Counted from the first letter of the stretch, positions 23,347 through 32,693 are shown. The stretch: DNA of 59,100 nucleotides from Spirochaetales bacterium (GCA_016936555.1 JAFGXR010000018.1:1-59100), one strand, 5' to 3'. Notes: generated by a model from the letters alone, not told the origin. Program-made: numbers and translations.

Positions 23347-24776
23347 ACAGGGAAACAGACAGCCCCGCTGTCGCACTCCTGGCATTTGTCTATCCTTTCC
23401 TCTCGACTCTGGCACCGGTTCTGTTCTTCCACAACCTGTTCCGCGATGAATTTCTCTTTCCCGGGATCTATCTCCTGATACAGATATTGTTCATAGTCGC
23501 GGGTATCCTCTTTTTCAATCCCTTCTGCCGGAAGAATCTCTATGAGTTTGAAGATCTCGGCCATGCTTTTACCGACAGATTCATCTTTGCCATTTTCCTG
23601 TTTTCCCTTCTGGCGGCCTTAAGCTCAGTTCGTTTCAAACCCTCCCGTCTGTACCTGGCGGTACCTCTGATGGCGGCCCTGATCCAGACCTATATGATCG
23701 TTCTGTTTCAGTCCCTCCGGTATAATTCCATCGGGGGAATTGTGCGCCTCTCCTATACACACATCGGGAAATCTCTGGGAATTGTTCTTTTCATTATTCT
23801 TCTGAAAACGGTCATGATTCTGATTCTCCCCTTTCTCGGGCTTCCTCAGCTAAAGACATCTCCCGCCCTTGCCGGTTTTGTCTCTGATATTCTGATGGTC
23901 ATCTTTCTGCGAAAGCAGCTCTATCAGCTGGAAATGGAGAAGGAAGGTTTTTCTGAAGATCAGATCCGGGATGCCGGTCCGGGATCTGCCGCACCTCTGG
24001 TCGTCCCGGCTCTGACGGTCTCTTTTCTCTTTCTCAGAGACCGGGCCGTACCGGGACCGGAAATCTTACTCCGTCTCTACCGGTGGCTCTCCTCATTCTC
24101 TTTCTCATTTGAAACAGGTGAAGCTCCCGTTTCTTTCCATGAAGCCGCCGGACCGGCGTTTGAAGAACTTGAAGCCCTGCAGTCTCTCTGGGAAACGCGG
24201 AAGATTGAGTTCGAACTGATCAGAAAAATATTTGATATCCTCGGTTATATTCTTCTCGGGTTCATTGCGGTTCTGGTTCTGTATTTTATTCTCTACCCTA
24301 TCTTTGCACCTCTCTTCTTCCGGAAGAGACAAAATCCCACGTTCCGCGAGTATTACAGCACAATTCTCAAAGCTCTTCTCCGTTTCTTCCGTTCCATCAG
24401 GTCTTTTTTTACTGCTATCGGGATGATCGGACAACAGAGAATCTCCGGACAGGAAGAGAGCTCTTCCGCCTTTAACTATGATCAGATTAAGGGTGAACCA
24501 TACAGTCCCGCCAAGAAAGCGGAGCTTGTTCAGAGCCGCAGGATTTACAGAAAACTGCAGAAACATGCTCGCAGGAGGCTTGAAATCTCCTCTCTCTCCA
24601 CTGTTCCGGTGGAGGATTTTTTTTCTCTGATCGAGTCAAAGTCCGGGAGCATCGGTCCTTCCTGCCTGATTCTGGCCCCTCTGTTTAACAGAAGCTTCTT
24701 TTCAGCAACGCGACTGGACCGCGATGAGATAAAAATTCTCAAAGAGGAATCGTCACGGATCATGAAAGAGTTGTGA
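23343..24776 (+). CDS. Polytopic membrane protein linked to MoxR/DUF58
   Basis: A 477-residue protein starting at GTG. It has about seven hydrophobic segments: five or six in the first 200 residues and one around residue 310 (ILGYILLGFIAVLVLYFILYPIF), followed by a charged cytoplasmic-type tail with ARRRLEISSL. In many MoxR/DUF58 operons the third gene is a membrane transglutaminase or DUF4129 protein. Here I see no Cys-His-Asp transglutaminase motif, but the single helix followed by a basic tail resembles the end of DUF4129-type proteins. Family not assigned. Co-translated with DUF58. Confidence 0.75.
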   Translation: MNRETDSPAVALLAFVYPFLSTLAPVLFFHNLFRDEFLFPGIYLLIQILFIVAGILFFNPFCRKNLYEFEDLGHAFTDRFIFAIFLFSLLAALSSVRFKPSRLYLAVPLMAALIQTYMIVLFQSLRYNSIGGIVRLSYTHIGKSLGIVLFIILLKTVMILILPFLGLPQLKTSPALAGFVSDILMVIFLRKQLYQLEMEKEGFSEDQIRDAGPGSAAPLVVPALTVSFLFLRDRAVPGPEILLRLYRWLSSFSFSFETGEAPVSFHEAAGPAFEELEALQSLWETRKIEFELIRKIFDILGYILLGFIAVLVLYFILYPIFAPLFFRKRQNPTFREYYSTILKALLRFFRSIRSFFTAIGMIGQQRISGQEESSSAFNYDQIKGEPYSPAKKAELVQSRRIYRKLQKHARRRLEISSLSTVPVEDFFSLIESKSGSIGPSCLILAPLFNRSFFSATRLDRDEIKILKEESSRIMKEL

Positions 24777-24820
24777 TTAAGCCCTGTCTCATAATAGAAT
24801 AGGAAGGGAGGTCTTTCATC

Positions 24821-26941
24821 ATGTCTGCAATCGAACGCCTTGTAAATCTTGCGGGATCCGATCCGGGATTCTACATCCTGGCCCTCCACTCCTATATGGA
24901 GAGCTACCTGAAAAACGAAGCTCCCATCGTGTACAGCGAAACGGGATACGGCGACTTCGGCCGGAACATCATGCAGCTCGGCGAACATATCGGCCAGCAG
25001 TACGAGACCTTCAACCCCGATCTCAAATGCTTCAAAGCCATTGCGCGGGAACACCGGATCACCAACGAAGTCCGCCATGAATTCAAGGATTTCACCTCTG
25101 CGGAAGCTACGCGCTCCACCTTTCTCTTCCTTCAGTTCTGCCGGCTCTGCCGCATAAGTGAAAGCGCCGCGCTGGCTCAGCTGGAGGCGACCCTGGAACA
25201 CTGGAACGAGAGGCGGTCCCGCAAAGTGGAGATGGATGAGCTCCGCAAGCTCAAATGGGATATATTCCGTTCCCAGAGAGAAAACCGGAAGCTGCACGAG
25301 CAGCTCGAGCAGTGGCAGGCGGAAAAAAGCGAATATGATGAAATGCTCCTCCAGATGGATGTCCTCAACAGCCAGCTGGCTTTATTCGAGAAAAAAGACA
25401 GTGCCGCGGTGGAGAGAAACAAGAAGCTCCGGGACGAGAGGTTCGCTCTCAGGGAAAAGCTCAGGGAAAAGGAAAAGCAGCTGGAAAAGTATAAATCCAT
25501 TGCTTCCTACAGCTACAACCTGAAGCGCCTGGTCGCCTATACCCGGACCCGCCTCGATTATGAGAGGAGCCTGATCCGCCTTACCAACGAGCAGAAGGAA
25601 GTGCTGAACCGAATTGATCTGGACAGCGATTATCTGATCCGCGGCGCCGCCGGAACGGGAAAGACGTTCCTTCTCCTCGAAGCCATGCGCAAATCCATTC
25701 TCGACCGCAGCGAATCGCTCTGGAACGACGGCTCCTTCGTTCTCCTCGCCTATACGAAAACACTGGTCAAATACAACCGCTACATAACGAGAATCATGAA
25801 GCTCGATTCAAGAACCGACGATATGATCGGCACAGTCGACGCCTATCTGAACGGGTTGCTCCGGGAAACGGGAAAAGGGTCCGTCGATTACAGAATCATG
25901 CAGGAGCTCTGCCGGAAGCATCATGATCCGGACCTCTTCGGGGACTGGAAACAGCTCCTCTGCGAAGTAGAGGATTTTATTTACTGGAACGGAGTCTCCC
26001 GGGAGGAATACATTGACAGGTCTATCGAGAGGAAAGGCATGTCTGTTCCGCTGAACACTTCAAAAAGAGAAAAAGTGTGGAAGCTGAAAGAGAGGATGGA
26101 AGAGGAGATGCTCTCCCGGAGCCGTCTTTCCAGGGGGTTCAGCCGCTGTCTCATCGAAGGCCGCGCCGCGCCGGAGGGGATCGATACTTTCTTTATCGAC
26201 GAAGCGCAGGACCTGTCCCCTCAGGAATTGCGGATCCTGAAAAAGACGGCGCGAAAAGGAGTCATTCTCGCCGGAGACCTGGGGCAGAGCCTTTACAGCA
26301 TTCAGCCGCCCTACAGCCGGTCGGGTTTGAAAATACAGGGGCGAACCTCTTTCCTCAAGACAAATTTCAGAAGCACCCGCTCCATACACGACCTGGCCCT
26401 CCGCTTCCGCAGCGGCGAGGCGGGAGATGAGAGCTCCGCTTTCCGCGACGGTCCGCATCCCGAACTCTTCACGGCAGGGGAAACCGAAGAGCTCTATGGC
26501 CTTCTGAACAAGCGGATCCACTTCCTTATCGATGTCCTCGAATACGATCCCGAGAATATCTTCATTCTTGTCGCCAACTCCGCTATGGAGAAAAAAGTGG
26601 CCCGCATGGTCTACGAAGGGGGATACGATACAGTCAATATCAAAGATGATGCCTTCGATTTTCTCAATTCCGGACAGATCAGGATCTCCTCCTTTCATTC
26701 CGGCAAAGGACTGGACATGCCCGTCGTTCTCCTCTTTCTTCCCAGAATCTTTTCCGCAAACGAAGAGAGTCTCGATGATGCGACCAGCGAAAGGATGCTC
26801 AGAAACCTCATCTATGTCTGCATGACAAGAGCCATGGATATGCTGAACCTGTTTATGAAGGACGAACCGGATCATCCCGTTCTCGCGGATCTTCAGAAAG
26901 CATTTGATGATGTGAACCGGATATCCTCTATCTCGGAATAA
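24821..26941 (+). CDS. SF1 (UvrD-like) helicase with N-terminal coiled-coil extension
   Basis: A 706-residue protein. Residues 1-120 are a helical domain (FYILALHSYMESYLK, NEVRHEFKDF) that resembles the DUF4145/HEPN-like N-terminal domains of some nucleases and helicases. Residues about 135-235 are a highly charged coiled coil. The rest is a superfamily 1 helicase: RGAAGTGKTFLLLEAM (Walker A, about 272), FFIDEAQDLSPQEL (motif II, about 455), AGDLGQSLYS (motif III), TNFRSTRSIHDLA (motif IV), SFHSGKGLDMPVV (motif V) and YVCMTRAMDML (motif VI). It should unwind or translocate on nucleic acid with ATP; the pathway is unknown. GGGAGG lies nine bases before the ATG. It is a monocistronic unit. Confidence 0.85.
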   Translation: MSAIERLVNLAGSDPGFYILALHSYMESYLKNEAPIVYSETGYGDFGRNIMQLGEHIGQQYETFNPDLKCFKAIAREHRITNEVRHEFKDFTSAEATRSTFLFLQFCRLCRISESAALAQLEATLEHWNERRSRKVEMDELRKLKWDIFRSQRENRKLHEQLEQWQAEKSEYDEMLLQMDVLNSQLALFEKKDSAAVERNKKLRDERFALREKLREKEKQLEKYKSIASYSYNLKRLVAYTRTRLDYERSLIRLTNEQKEVLNRIDLDSDYLIRGAAGTGKTFLLLEAMRKSILDRSESLWNDGSFVLLAYTKTLVKYNRYITRIMKLDSRTDDMIGTVDAYLNGLLRETGKGSVDYRIMQELCRKHHDPDLFGDWKQLLCEVEDFIYWNGVSREEYIDRSIERKGMSVPLNTSKREKVWKLKERMEEEMLSRSRLSRGFSRCLIEGRAAPEGIDTFFIDEAQDLSPQELRILKKTARKGVILAGDLGQSLYSIQPPYSRSGLKIQGRTSFLKTNFRSTRSIHDLALRFRSGEAGDESSAFRDGPHPELFTAGETEELYGLLNKRIHFLIDVLEYDPENIFILVANSAMEKKVARMVYEGGYDTVNIKDDAFDFLNSGQIRISSFHSGKGLDMPVVLLFLPRIFSANEESLDDATSERMLRNLIYVCMTRAMDMLNLFMKDEPDHPVLADLQKAFDDVNRISSISE

Positions 26942-27011
26942 ATCTAAACAATAATTTAATATCCATTTTAATCGGGAGTGAATTATAGTAAAGAAAAACA
27001 GGAGTCTGAAT

Positions 27012-27320
27012 ATGAAAAAATCCCATTTTATTCTCATCGCGGTCGCAGTTGCGGCGGCATCGATTTTTATTTCCTGCGCGCCGGGACCCAATAATATGTC
27101 CGGTACCGTAGACGGTTCGGGAGAACTGGCCGGTTTCTGGATGGGGCTCTGGCACGGTTGTATCTCATTTATCACATTTATAATTTCTCTTTTCAGCGAC
27201 AAGGTGAACGTTTACGAGGTGCACAACAAAGGGAATATTTACAATCTGGGATTTATTCTGGGTATTATGATAGCCTATGGCGGAAGCGGTGGCGGAGCTG
27301 CCAAAAAAAGGAGAAAATAG
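27012..27320 (+). CDS. Small lipoprotein
   Basis: A 102-residue protein with a lipoprotein signal: MKKSHFILIAVAVAAASIFISC ends in the lipobox Cys. The mature part is Gly-rich and hydrophobic in places (GFWMGLWHGCISFITFIISLF and LGFILGIMIAYGGSGGGA), ending in a basic KKRRK. Two later hydrophobic stretches suggest it may also dip into the membrane. It matches a type of small lipoprotein common in spirochaetes but no function is known. AGGAG lies upstream of the ATG. A perfect 8-bp stem hairpin (27316-27335) overlaps the stop codon. Confidence 0.75.
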   Translation: MKKSHFILIAVAVAAASIFISCAPGPNNMSGTVDGSGELAGFWMGLWHGCISFITFIISLFSDKVNVYEVHNKGNIYNLGFILGIMIAYGGSGGGAAKKRRK

Positions 27321-27335
27321 GCCGTTCGGCCTATT
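27316..27335 (+). terminator. Perfect short hairpin over a stop codon
   Basis: AATAGGCC and GGCCTATT form an 8-bp stem around a GTTC loop that includes the TAG stop of the small lipoprotein. It is followed by C residues, not T, so it may stabilise the message end instead of terminating. The rest of 27336-27460 shows no gene. Confidence 0.4.
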
Positions 27336-27460
27336 CCCCCGATGAATATGACAGGTTACAGTTATACTGTCTAAAATTGTGCTCTTCTCGATCCGATAAT
27401 CATTATATACTTACGGATTAAAGAGCAGAATTAAAAAAGTTTAAATTAAGAGAAAGTAAA

Positions 27461-28303
27461 ATGCGTAACCAATTGAGAAAAATTCTGGAGAATTCTTCCA
27501 TTCCCCTGGAGGAACTGGCTCTGGACGTTTTCAGGGAGACCATTCACGAACTCGGTAACGTTAAGCATTCGGTCGCTCTGTCAAAGCTGGATAAAGCACA
27601 GATTCTTACGGGCAGCGTCGATGACAGGCAGCTGGAAAAGCTGTATTCGCGAATGGCCGACATTCACGAGACCGGCATATTCCACGGAAAATCCTATCTT
27701 CTGACCGGTTTTGCCAGAGTCAGCCGCAAACGCCTGAGAGACCGGCAGCCTTCAAATCCTGTATCTGTCTATCTGAAACTGGATATTGTCTCGAGCACGG
27801 AAAAACTGATCCTGCACGGTCAGCTCTTCGAAGACCAGGTCAGGGTCGTTCTGGAACAGGCGAAGAATCTTTTCGGAGAGGAATCGGGAATCCTTATAGA
27901 TCAGGAAGGGGATGCGCTCTATTTCAATTTTTCCGGAGAAACAGAGAAGGGAAGCCTGGATCTCTTCGACGGGACGCTGAACTTTATTTCCTGGCTGGAG
28001 GAGTTCAATCTGTTTCACAATACCCTGGGAGATCCCGTATCGGTAAAACTTGTCGGTTTGAGCATTCCCGCTCATAAAGATGATACTGATAAGCAAACCG
28101 TTACAGGCCGCCTGACCGAGTTCGAAAAAAAACACGGACGCAGGGATGCGCTTATCATAGATGAAAATATCTGGAAGCACGTTCCGGTGAATGTAAATAA
28201 TCTGGTCAGGAAATTCTACATCTCCGATGGTGTGTTCTACGGAATGTATAAGCGCTTCGCCTTTTCAGGATGCTTTGAAAGCGAAACGATCCTATGTCAG
28301 TAG
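27461..28303 (+). CDS. Divergent cyclase-like protein
   Basis: A 280-residue soluble protein. I do not recognise a named family with certainty. Its middle reads like a strongly diverged class III cyclase core: VYLKLDIVSSTEKL (strand plus first metal Asp), GILIDQEGDALYFNF (second metal Asp in a G-D pattern), VSVKLVGLSIP, then TVTGRLTEFEKKHGRRDALII, where the Asn/Arg block of active enzymes would be but is shortened. About 100 N-terminal helical residues precede it. Both metal aspartates are kept, so it may bind nucleotide or be an active outlier. It converges on, and overlaps by 12 bases, the unknown gene downstream of the sigma factor. Confidence 0.6.
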   Translation: MRNQLRKILENSSIPLEELALDVFRETIHELGNVKHSVALSKLDKAQILTGSVDDRQLEKLYSRMADIHETGIFHGKSYLLTGFARVSRKRLRDRQPSNPVSVYLKLDIVSSTEKLILHGQLFEDQVRVVLEQAKNLFGEESGILIDQEGDALYFNFSGETEKGSLDLFDGTLNFISWLEEFNLFHNTLGDPVSVKLVGLSIPAHKDDTDKQTVTGRLTEFEKKHGRRDALIIDENIWKHVPVNVNNLVRKFYISDGVFYGMYKRFAFSGCFESETILCQ

Positions 28304-29023
28304 ATTGAAAGAGTAGGAGTAGAGATCTCCATCCTCCCGTGTCTCTTTCAGGCTGTTCCTGATATTGGGCGGCAGCAGTTCCATCACGTCCGATGAAAGA
28401 TACAATTTATCTTTTTTCAGAGATTCCGCCAGCTTGTAAATACTGCTGCAGGCGGGAATAAGGCGTTCGCTGCTGTCAGTGCTTCTGAACGGCAGCCGCT
28501 GAGTGGTCAGGTAGTAGCGGATTTCCACATCTCTCTTATCTTTTTCTCTGATATTGTCCATCTGCTTATGCAGGAAAATCCGGAATATACTTTTTATGGC
28601 ACCCAGATTATCTTTGCGCTTCGGAGTGATATAAATTCGTTTTCCCGAGTGACTGTTTCCGCAGAAGAGTTTCCATATCTCTTCGCTATCCAGTTCGGAG
28701 CTGCAGATATACTTTTCAATTCTCTCTGACCACAACTCTTCAAGACTGTGTTCCGAAGCGAATTCCATATCCACATAGAGAATCAGAAAATCATACTCTT
28801 TACCTTCTCCGACAAGGCTCCAGCCTCTCTCTTCCAAGTCTGCGGAAGAAGGCCGGGAAAAAAAACTGTCCGCAACGCTGTCGAGGGAGATTCTTTCAGA
28901 GCGGAACAGGACGCGGATATCCAGCCATTCGGTCAGATCCTTCAGCTTGTCCTCAATCTGTTCAGATTCTCCATCGCGATGATCATTGTCTATGATGAGC
29001 AGAGCTTTCTTCTTCATACTCAT
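28292..29023 (-). CDS. Unknown protein co-transcribed with the sigma factor
   Basis: A 243-residue soluble protein. The ATG at 29023 is 24 bases after the stop of the sigma factor gene on the same strand, so the two share an operon. The first half has the pattern of a degenerate receiver: KKALLIIDNDH, a long loop, then YDFLILYVDMEFASEHSLEELW. It is followed by an SGKRIYITPKR segment and a basic, helical C-terminal half. I know no family. Because it is paired with an alternative sigma factor, a role in controlling that factor (anti-sigma or partner-switch type) is a guess only. Confidence 0.6.
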   Translation of the reverse strand: MSMKKKALLIIDNDHRDGESEQIEDKLKDLTEWLDIRVLFRSERISLDSVADSFFSRPSSADLEERGWSLVGEGKEYDFLILYVDMEFASEHSLEELWSERIEKYICSSELDSEEIWKLFCGNSHSGKRIYITPKRKDNLGAIKSIFRIFLHKQMDNIREKDKRDVEIRYYLTTQRLPFRSTDSSERLIPACSSIYKLAESLKKDKLYLSSDVMELLPPNIRNSLKETREDGDLYSYSFNLLT

Positions 29024-29047
29024 CAAATATTACAGGATTTGGAACTT

Positions 29048-29977
29048 TTAAGCAAAAAAACTGCCGATTCTTTCAGATTTTTTTAACTTATTAATTGTTT
29101 TCACCTGAATCTGCCGGACTCTTTCCCGTGTTATCCCCAGTTCTTTACCGGCTGTGTCCAGTGTATGGGGCTCCTGGCCGTAAAGGCCGAAGCGCATTTC
29201 TATTATTCTTCTTTCCCTTTCCGGAAGGGCTGCCAGTTCCCTGTTCAGAGTGTCGCACATTTCTTTATGGAAAAAATCATCGACAAAATCGCTTGAGGAT
29301 TCATCTATAAGAAAATCCAGCAGATCCGATTTATGGTCGCTTTCCAGGACGCTGTCCAGCGAAGTGATATCGGTCATGCAGGTCATGAGTTCGCAGACTT
29401 TGTCTTCGGTAATATCCATAAAGAGAGAAAGTTCAGACATGGTCGGCTCGCGTCCGAATTCCTGTGTCAGATGATCGTAGACACTTTTGAAGTGCTTGAT
29501 CTTATTATTCATGTATACAGGAAGCCGGATAGACCGCACTTTTTCGCTCAGGGCTTTTGTGATCTCCTGTTTGATCCACCAGGTAGCGTATGTGGAAAAG
29601 CGGAAACCTTTCGTGTAATCAAACCTGTCCATCGCCAGAATCAGGCCGATATTTCCTTCATTGATAAGGTCGGGAAGAGACATTCCCTTATGCTGATATT
29701 TTTTAGCGATGGAGACGACTAGTCTCAGGTTGGAATTGATCATAAGATCTTTCAATTCCTTTATTCTCTGGAGGCTCTTTACTTTTTTCTCAGCCAGATA
29801 AGCGGGACTGGCATCGGGGCTCTTTTCCGCTTCCGCTACGTCTCCGAGATTCTTTTTAAGGTCTGTCAGTTCGGCGAAGAGTTCCTGTTCGTCATTAAAA
29901 GTAAGCAAATTGAAACGGGAAATCTGTTTCAGATAGGTTTTTAAAGGATCGATGGCTTTTTCTGCGACAGCATACAT
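29048..29977 (-). CDS. Group 2 sigma-70 family RNA polymerase sigma factor
   Basis: A 309-residue sigma factor starting at the ATG at 29977, with AGGAG nine bases upstream. Regions in order: 1.2 (DPLKTYLKQISRFNLLT), 2.1-2.4 (NLRLVVSIAKKYQ, LPDLINEGNIGLI, FRFSTYATWWIKQEITKAL), 3 (IRLPVYMNNKI, FGREPTMSELS) and 4 (ALPERERRIIEMRFGLYG, LGITRERVRQIQ). It lacks the long acidic region 1.1 and non-conserved insert of the housekeeping factor, so it is group 2 or RpoS-like. It has its own sigma-54 promoter (30015-30031), which places it in a cascade below RpoN. The partner gene at 28292 follows in the same operon. Confidence 0.92.
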   Translation of the reverse strand: MYAVAEKAIDPLKTYLKQISRFNLLTFNDEQELFAELTDLKKNLGDVAEAEKSPDASPAYLAEKKVKSLQRIKELKDLMINSNLRLVVSIAKKYQHKGMSLPDLINEGNIGLILAMDRFDYTKGFRFSTYATWWIKQEITKALSEKVRSIRLPVYMNNKIKHFKSVYDHLTQEFGREPTMSELSLFMDITEDKVCELMTCMTDITSLDSVLESDHKSDLLDFLIDESSSDFVDDFFHKEMCDTLNRELAALPERERRIIEMRFGLYGQEPHTLDTAGKELGITRERVRQIQVKTINKLKKSERIGSFFA

Positions 29978-30014
29978 GACTTTCACTCCTGGGTTCATTG
30001 TTGCGCAAAACCAT

Positions 30015-30031
30015 ATGCAAGTGCTGTGCCA
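30015..30031 (-). promoter_or_regulatory. Sigma-54 (-24/-12) promoter of the sigma factor gene
   Basis: Read on the minus strand the site is TGGCAC (30031-30026), then five bases, then TTGCAT (30020-30015), with GG and GC exactly ten bases apart. This is a near-perfect sigma-54 promoter, about 40 bases upstream of the sigma factor ATG at 29977. Confidence 0.8.
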
Positions 30032-30112
30032 ATTCCTCTCTTTGCATTCTCTGCCGTTTACAGGCACTTCCTTCGGGAAAAACCTGCAACTTTTTTTGAC
30101 ACAAGGCAACTT

Positions 30113-30175
30113 ATGTTTACATGGTATGGAAAAAAAAGCTGGCTCTCTTCAATTTTCAGGCTATGATGTAAACAT
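30113..30175. promoter_or_regulatory. Two short palindromic sites in the divergent spacer
   Basis: ATGTTTACAT (30113-30122) and ATGTAAACAT (30166-30175) are each ATGT/ACAT palindromes and are reverse complements of each other. They lie about 85 and 135 bases upstream of the -24 element of the sigma factor promoter, the usual distance for upstream activating sites of NtrC-type activators. The second overlaps the ATG of the hybrid kinase gene at 30174. Confidence 0.4.
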
Positions 30176-32693
30176 GTCTTATCTCACTGAGTTTATCAGG
30201 CTGGCCGCTCTCGTTATATCTCTGTCCTTTGTTTATGGAATACATCAACGTCACCTGAGTAGACATTCCCGGTGGATGAAAGAGATTTTCACGGGAATCC
30301 TCTTTTCCGCTGTTGCCGTTGCATCCATGATCAGCCCCGTCGTTCTCCTTCCCGGTTTGATTATAGATACGCGGGTTATCATGATTGTGTATGCCTCGGC
30401 CTTCAGCGGGATACCCTCATCTCTTATAGTCGCGACAGCCTGTGCCATAACCAGATTAGCTATCGGCGGAACCGGTATATATGCCGGATTGGCTTCTATC
30501 GTGATTGCCGTTTTTCTTGGAATCCCTATCGGGATGATCCGCATGAAAAGAAAAAAAGCAGTTCTATCCCGTTTCTCTCTTCTATATGCTTTTACCGGAT
30601 TGGCTTCAGCTCTGGTATTTCTTATAACGATAGTTTTTCTTCCGCCCGAGCTGCCTCTTTTCGATCTTGCCAGGAGTGTGGCTCTTCCGCTGACACTGAT
30701 ATTCACTGTGATCGGGTGGTTTACGGGAATTCTTATCGACAGGGAAGAAGACCGGTTCCGGATCGAAGAGAGTCTGAAGCGGGAAAATACAAGAAAATCC
30801 ATGGCTCTTTCCGTAGCCAACGACGGGTATTTCGAGGGGGATTTAAAATCGGGGAAACTCTATCTCGACTCAAACTTCTACCGGATGTCCGGTTACGAGC
30901 CGGGAGATTTTCCCGGTGCTTTCGAAGAATGGAGAGCCCGTATTCACCGCGATGATATTCTTTCTGTCGATGAAGCTTTCCGGTCTTTCACATCGGGTCT
31001 GGACAGGGAATTCGACATGATCTACCGTTTTGAAAAAAAAGATGGATCGTGGCTGTGGATTCACATCAGAGCTATCGCCATAGAGCGTGACGAAGGCGGC
31101 GCTGTCGTCCGCCTGCTCGGCACCCATTCGGACATAAGCGCCTGGAAGGAAGCTCAGCAGGAGCTGAAACAGCTCCAATCCGCTATCGAGCATGCCGCCG
31201 AGGCTATACTGATTTCCGATGCCGAAGGGCTGATAGAGTACGTGAACCCCGCTTTCTGTCAGATGACCGGCTATTCCAGAGAAGAGGTTCTGGGGCGAAA
31301 AACCAATCTGCTGAAAAGCGGAGAACAGAATCATGATTTCTACAGCGAGCTGTGGGAGACTATCAAAAGCGGCCAAAGCTGGTCGGGACAGATGAAGAAC
31401 AGAAGGAAAGACGGTTCGCTATATACGGAGGAAAGCGTAATATCCCCTGTTCTGGGCGAGGACAACAGCACCATAATCAATTTCGTATCCATCAAAAAAG
31501 ATATATCCGGTGATATCGATCTGCAGGAACAGATCGAACAGAGCCGGAAAATGCAGGCGATAGGCCAGCTCGCCGGCGGCGTGGCTCATGATTTCAATAA
31601 TATGCTGACGGGAATCATGACCGCATCGATGATGCTCAGGAGGAAAATTCCCGGAGATGAACTGGCAGAACGCTATCTGTCCATAATCGATGAAGCTGTT
31701 CAGAGATCGGCGGAACTGACCCGGAATCTTCTTTCCTTTTCCCGGAAACAGCCCCAGCTGCTCAATATTATCTCTCTTCATGAATCGATAAGGAGAGCTG
31801 AAAAACTTCTGCGAAGCACTCTGGATAAAGGGATCAAACTGAATATCGAGCTTTTCGATGGTGAAAATTTCATAGTCGGAGATTCTTCCCGTATCGAGAA
31901 TGCCGTGCTGAATCTCTGTATAAATGCCTCCCATGCCATTCAGGCGGATCAGGGCGAAATAACAGTAAGAACGGAAGTGGTCACCTTTGATAGAAAACGC
32001 TGTGAAAAGGATCCTTTTGATCTGATTCCGGGAGAATACATCCATCTTTCGGTTAAAGACAACGGATCGGGAATCAGCCCGGAAAACCTGACTAAAATAT
32101 TCGAGCCTTTTTTCACGACGAAAGGGAAGACAAAAGGCACCGGCCTGGGGCTGACGGCGGTTTATACCATGGTCCAGCAGCATAAGGGATCTATCTCTGT
32201 CGACAGCAGACCCGGCGAAGGGACCGAATTTCACCTTTATTTTTATCATGTCGGGGAAAAGGCGGAAAGTGAGTTCATATCCGTACCCGTCTTGAGTGTG
32301 AGAGGTGAGGGGACTATTCTTCTTGTCGATGATGAGGATCTGATCCGGAAGCCTCTGAAAGATATGCTCACCGACAGGGGGTATCAGGTCTATGTCGCTG
32401 AAGACGGACAGGAAGCTCTCGAGGTTTTTGGCGATCACAGCGATTCTATCGATCTGGTTATTCTCGATGTGATCATGCCGAGAATGGACGGACTGAATTG
32501 TCTGAAAGGGCTGAGAAAAATCAAACCGTCCATTGCCGTTATTGTGGAGTCGGGTTTCTCTTCCGAAGAGAAAATCGGCAGGATGAGAGAAATCGGCATT
32601 CAGGGATTTATCAGGAAACCGGCCGGCGAAAAGGAAATATGCCGTGTCATTGAAGATGTACTCGGTGCAACTGCGGATGCTCCGGGGCAATGA
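30174..32693 (+). CDS. Hybrid sensor histidine kinase (5TMR-LYT, PAS, PAS, HK, receiver)
   Basis: An 839-residue membrane kinase. Residues 1-190 hold the 5TMR-LYT type membrane sensor (LPGLIIDTRVIMIVYASAF, then FLGIPIGMI). Two PAS domains follow (GYFEGDLKSGKLYLD, and AEAILISDAEGLIEYVNPAF), then the phospho-acceptor region GGVAHDFNNMLTGI, the ATPase (NLCINASHA, DNGSGI, GTGLGLT) and a C-terminal receiver (ILLVDDEDL, VILDVIMPRMDG, RKPAG). I chose the ATG at 30174 because the first helix follows at once; an ATG at 30126 is also in frame. The receiver and NtrC-type regulator downstream are the natural partners in a phosphorelay. Confidence 0.87.
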   Translation: MSYLTEFIRLAALVISLSFVYGIHQRHLSRHSRWMKEIFTGILFSAVAVASMISPVVLLPGLIIDTRVIMIVYASAFSGIPSSLIVATACAITRLAIGGTGIYAGLASIVIAVFLGIPIGMIRMKRKKAVLSRFSLLYAFTGLASALVFLITIVFLPPELPLFDLARSVALPLTLIFTVIGWFTGILIDREEDRFRIEESLKRENTRKSMALSVANDGYFEGDLKSGKLYLDSNFYRMSGYEPGDFPGAFEEWRARIHRDDILSVDEAFRSFTSGLDREFDMIYRFEKKDGSWLWIHIRAIAIERDEGGAVVRLLGTHSDISAWKEAQQELKQLQSAIEHAAEAILISDAEGLIEYVNPAFCQMTGYSREEVLGRKTNLLKSGEQNHDFYSELWETIKSGQSWSGQMKNRRKDGSLYTEESVISPVLGEDNSTIINFVSIKKDISGDIDLQEQIEQSRKMQAIGQLAGGVAHDFNNMLTGIMTASMMLRRKIPGDELAERYLSIIDEAVQRSAELTRNLLSFSRKQPQLLNIISLHESIRRAEKLLRSTLDKGIKLNIELFDGENFIVGDSSRIENAVLNLCINASHAIQADQGEITVRTEVVTFDRKRCEKDPFDLIPGEYIHLSVKDNGSGISPENLTKIFEPFFTTKGKTKGTGLGLTAVYTMVQQHKGSISVDSRPGEGTEFHLYFYHVGEKAESEFISVPVLSVRGEGTILLVDDEDLIRKPLKDMLTDRGYQVYVAEDGQEALEVFGDHSDSIDLVILDVIMPRMDGLNCLKGLRKIKPSIAVIVESGFSSEEKIGRMREIGIQGFIRKPAGEKEICRVIEDVLGATADAPGQ

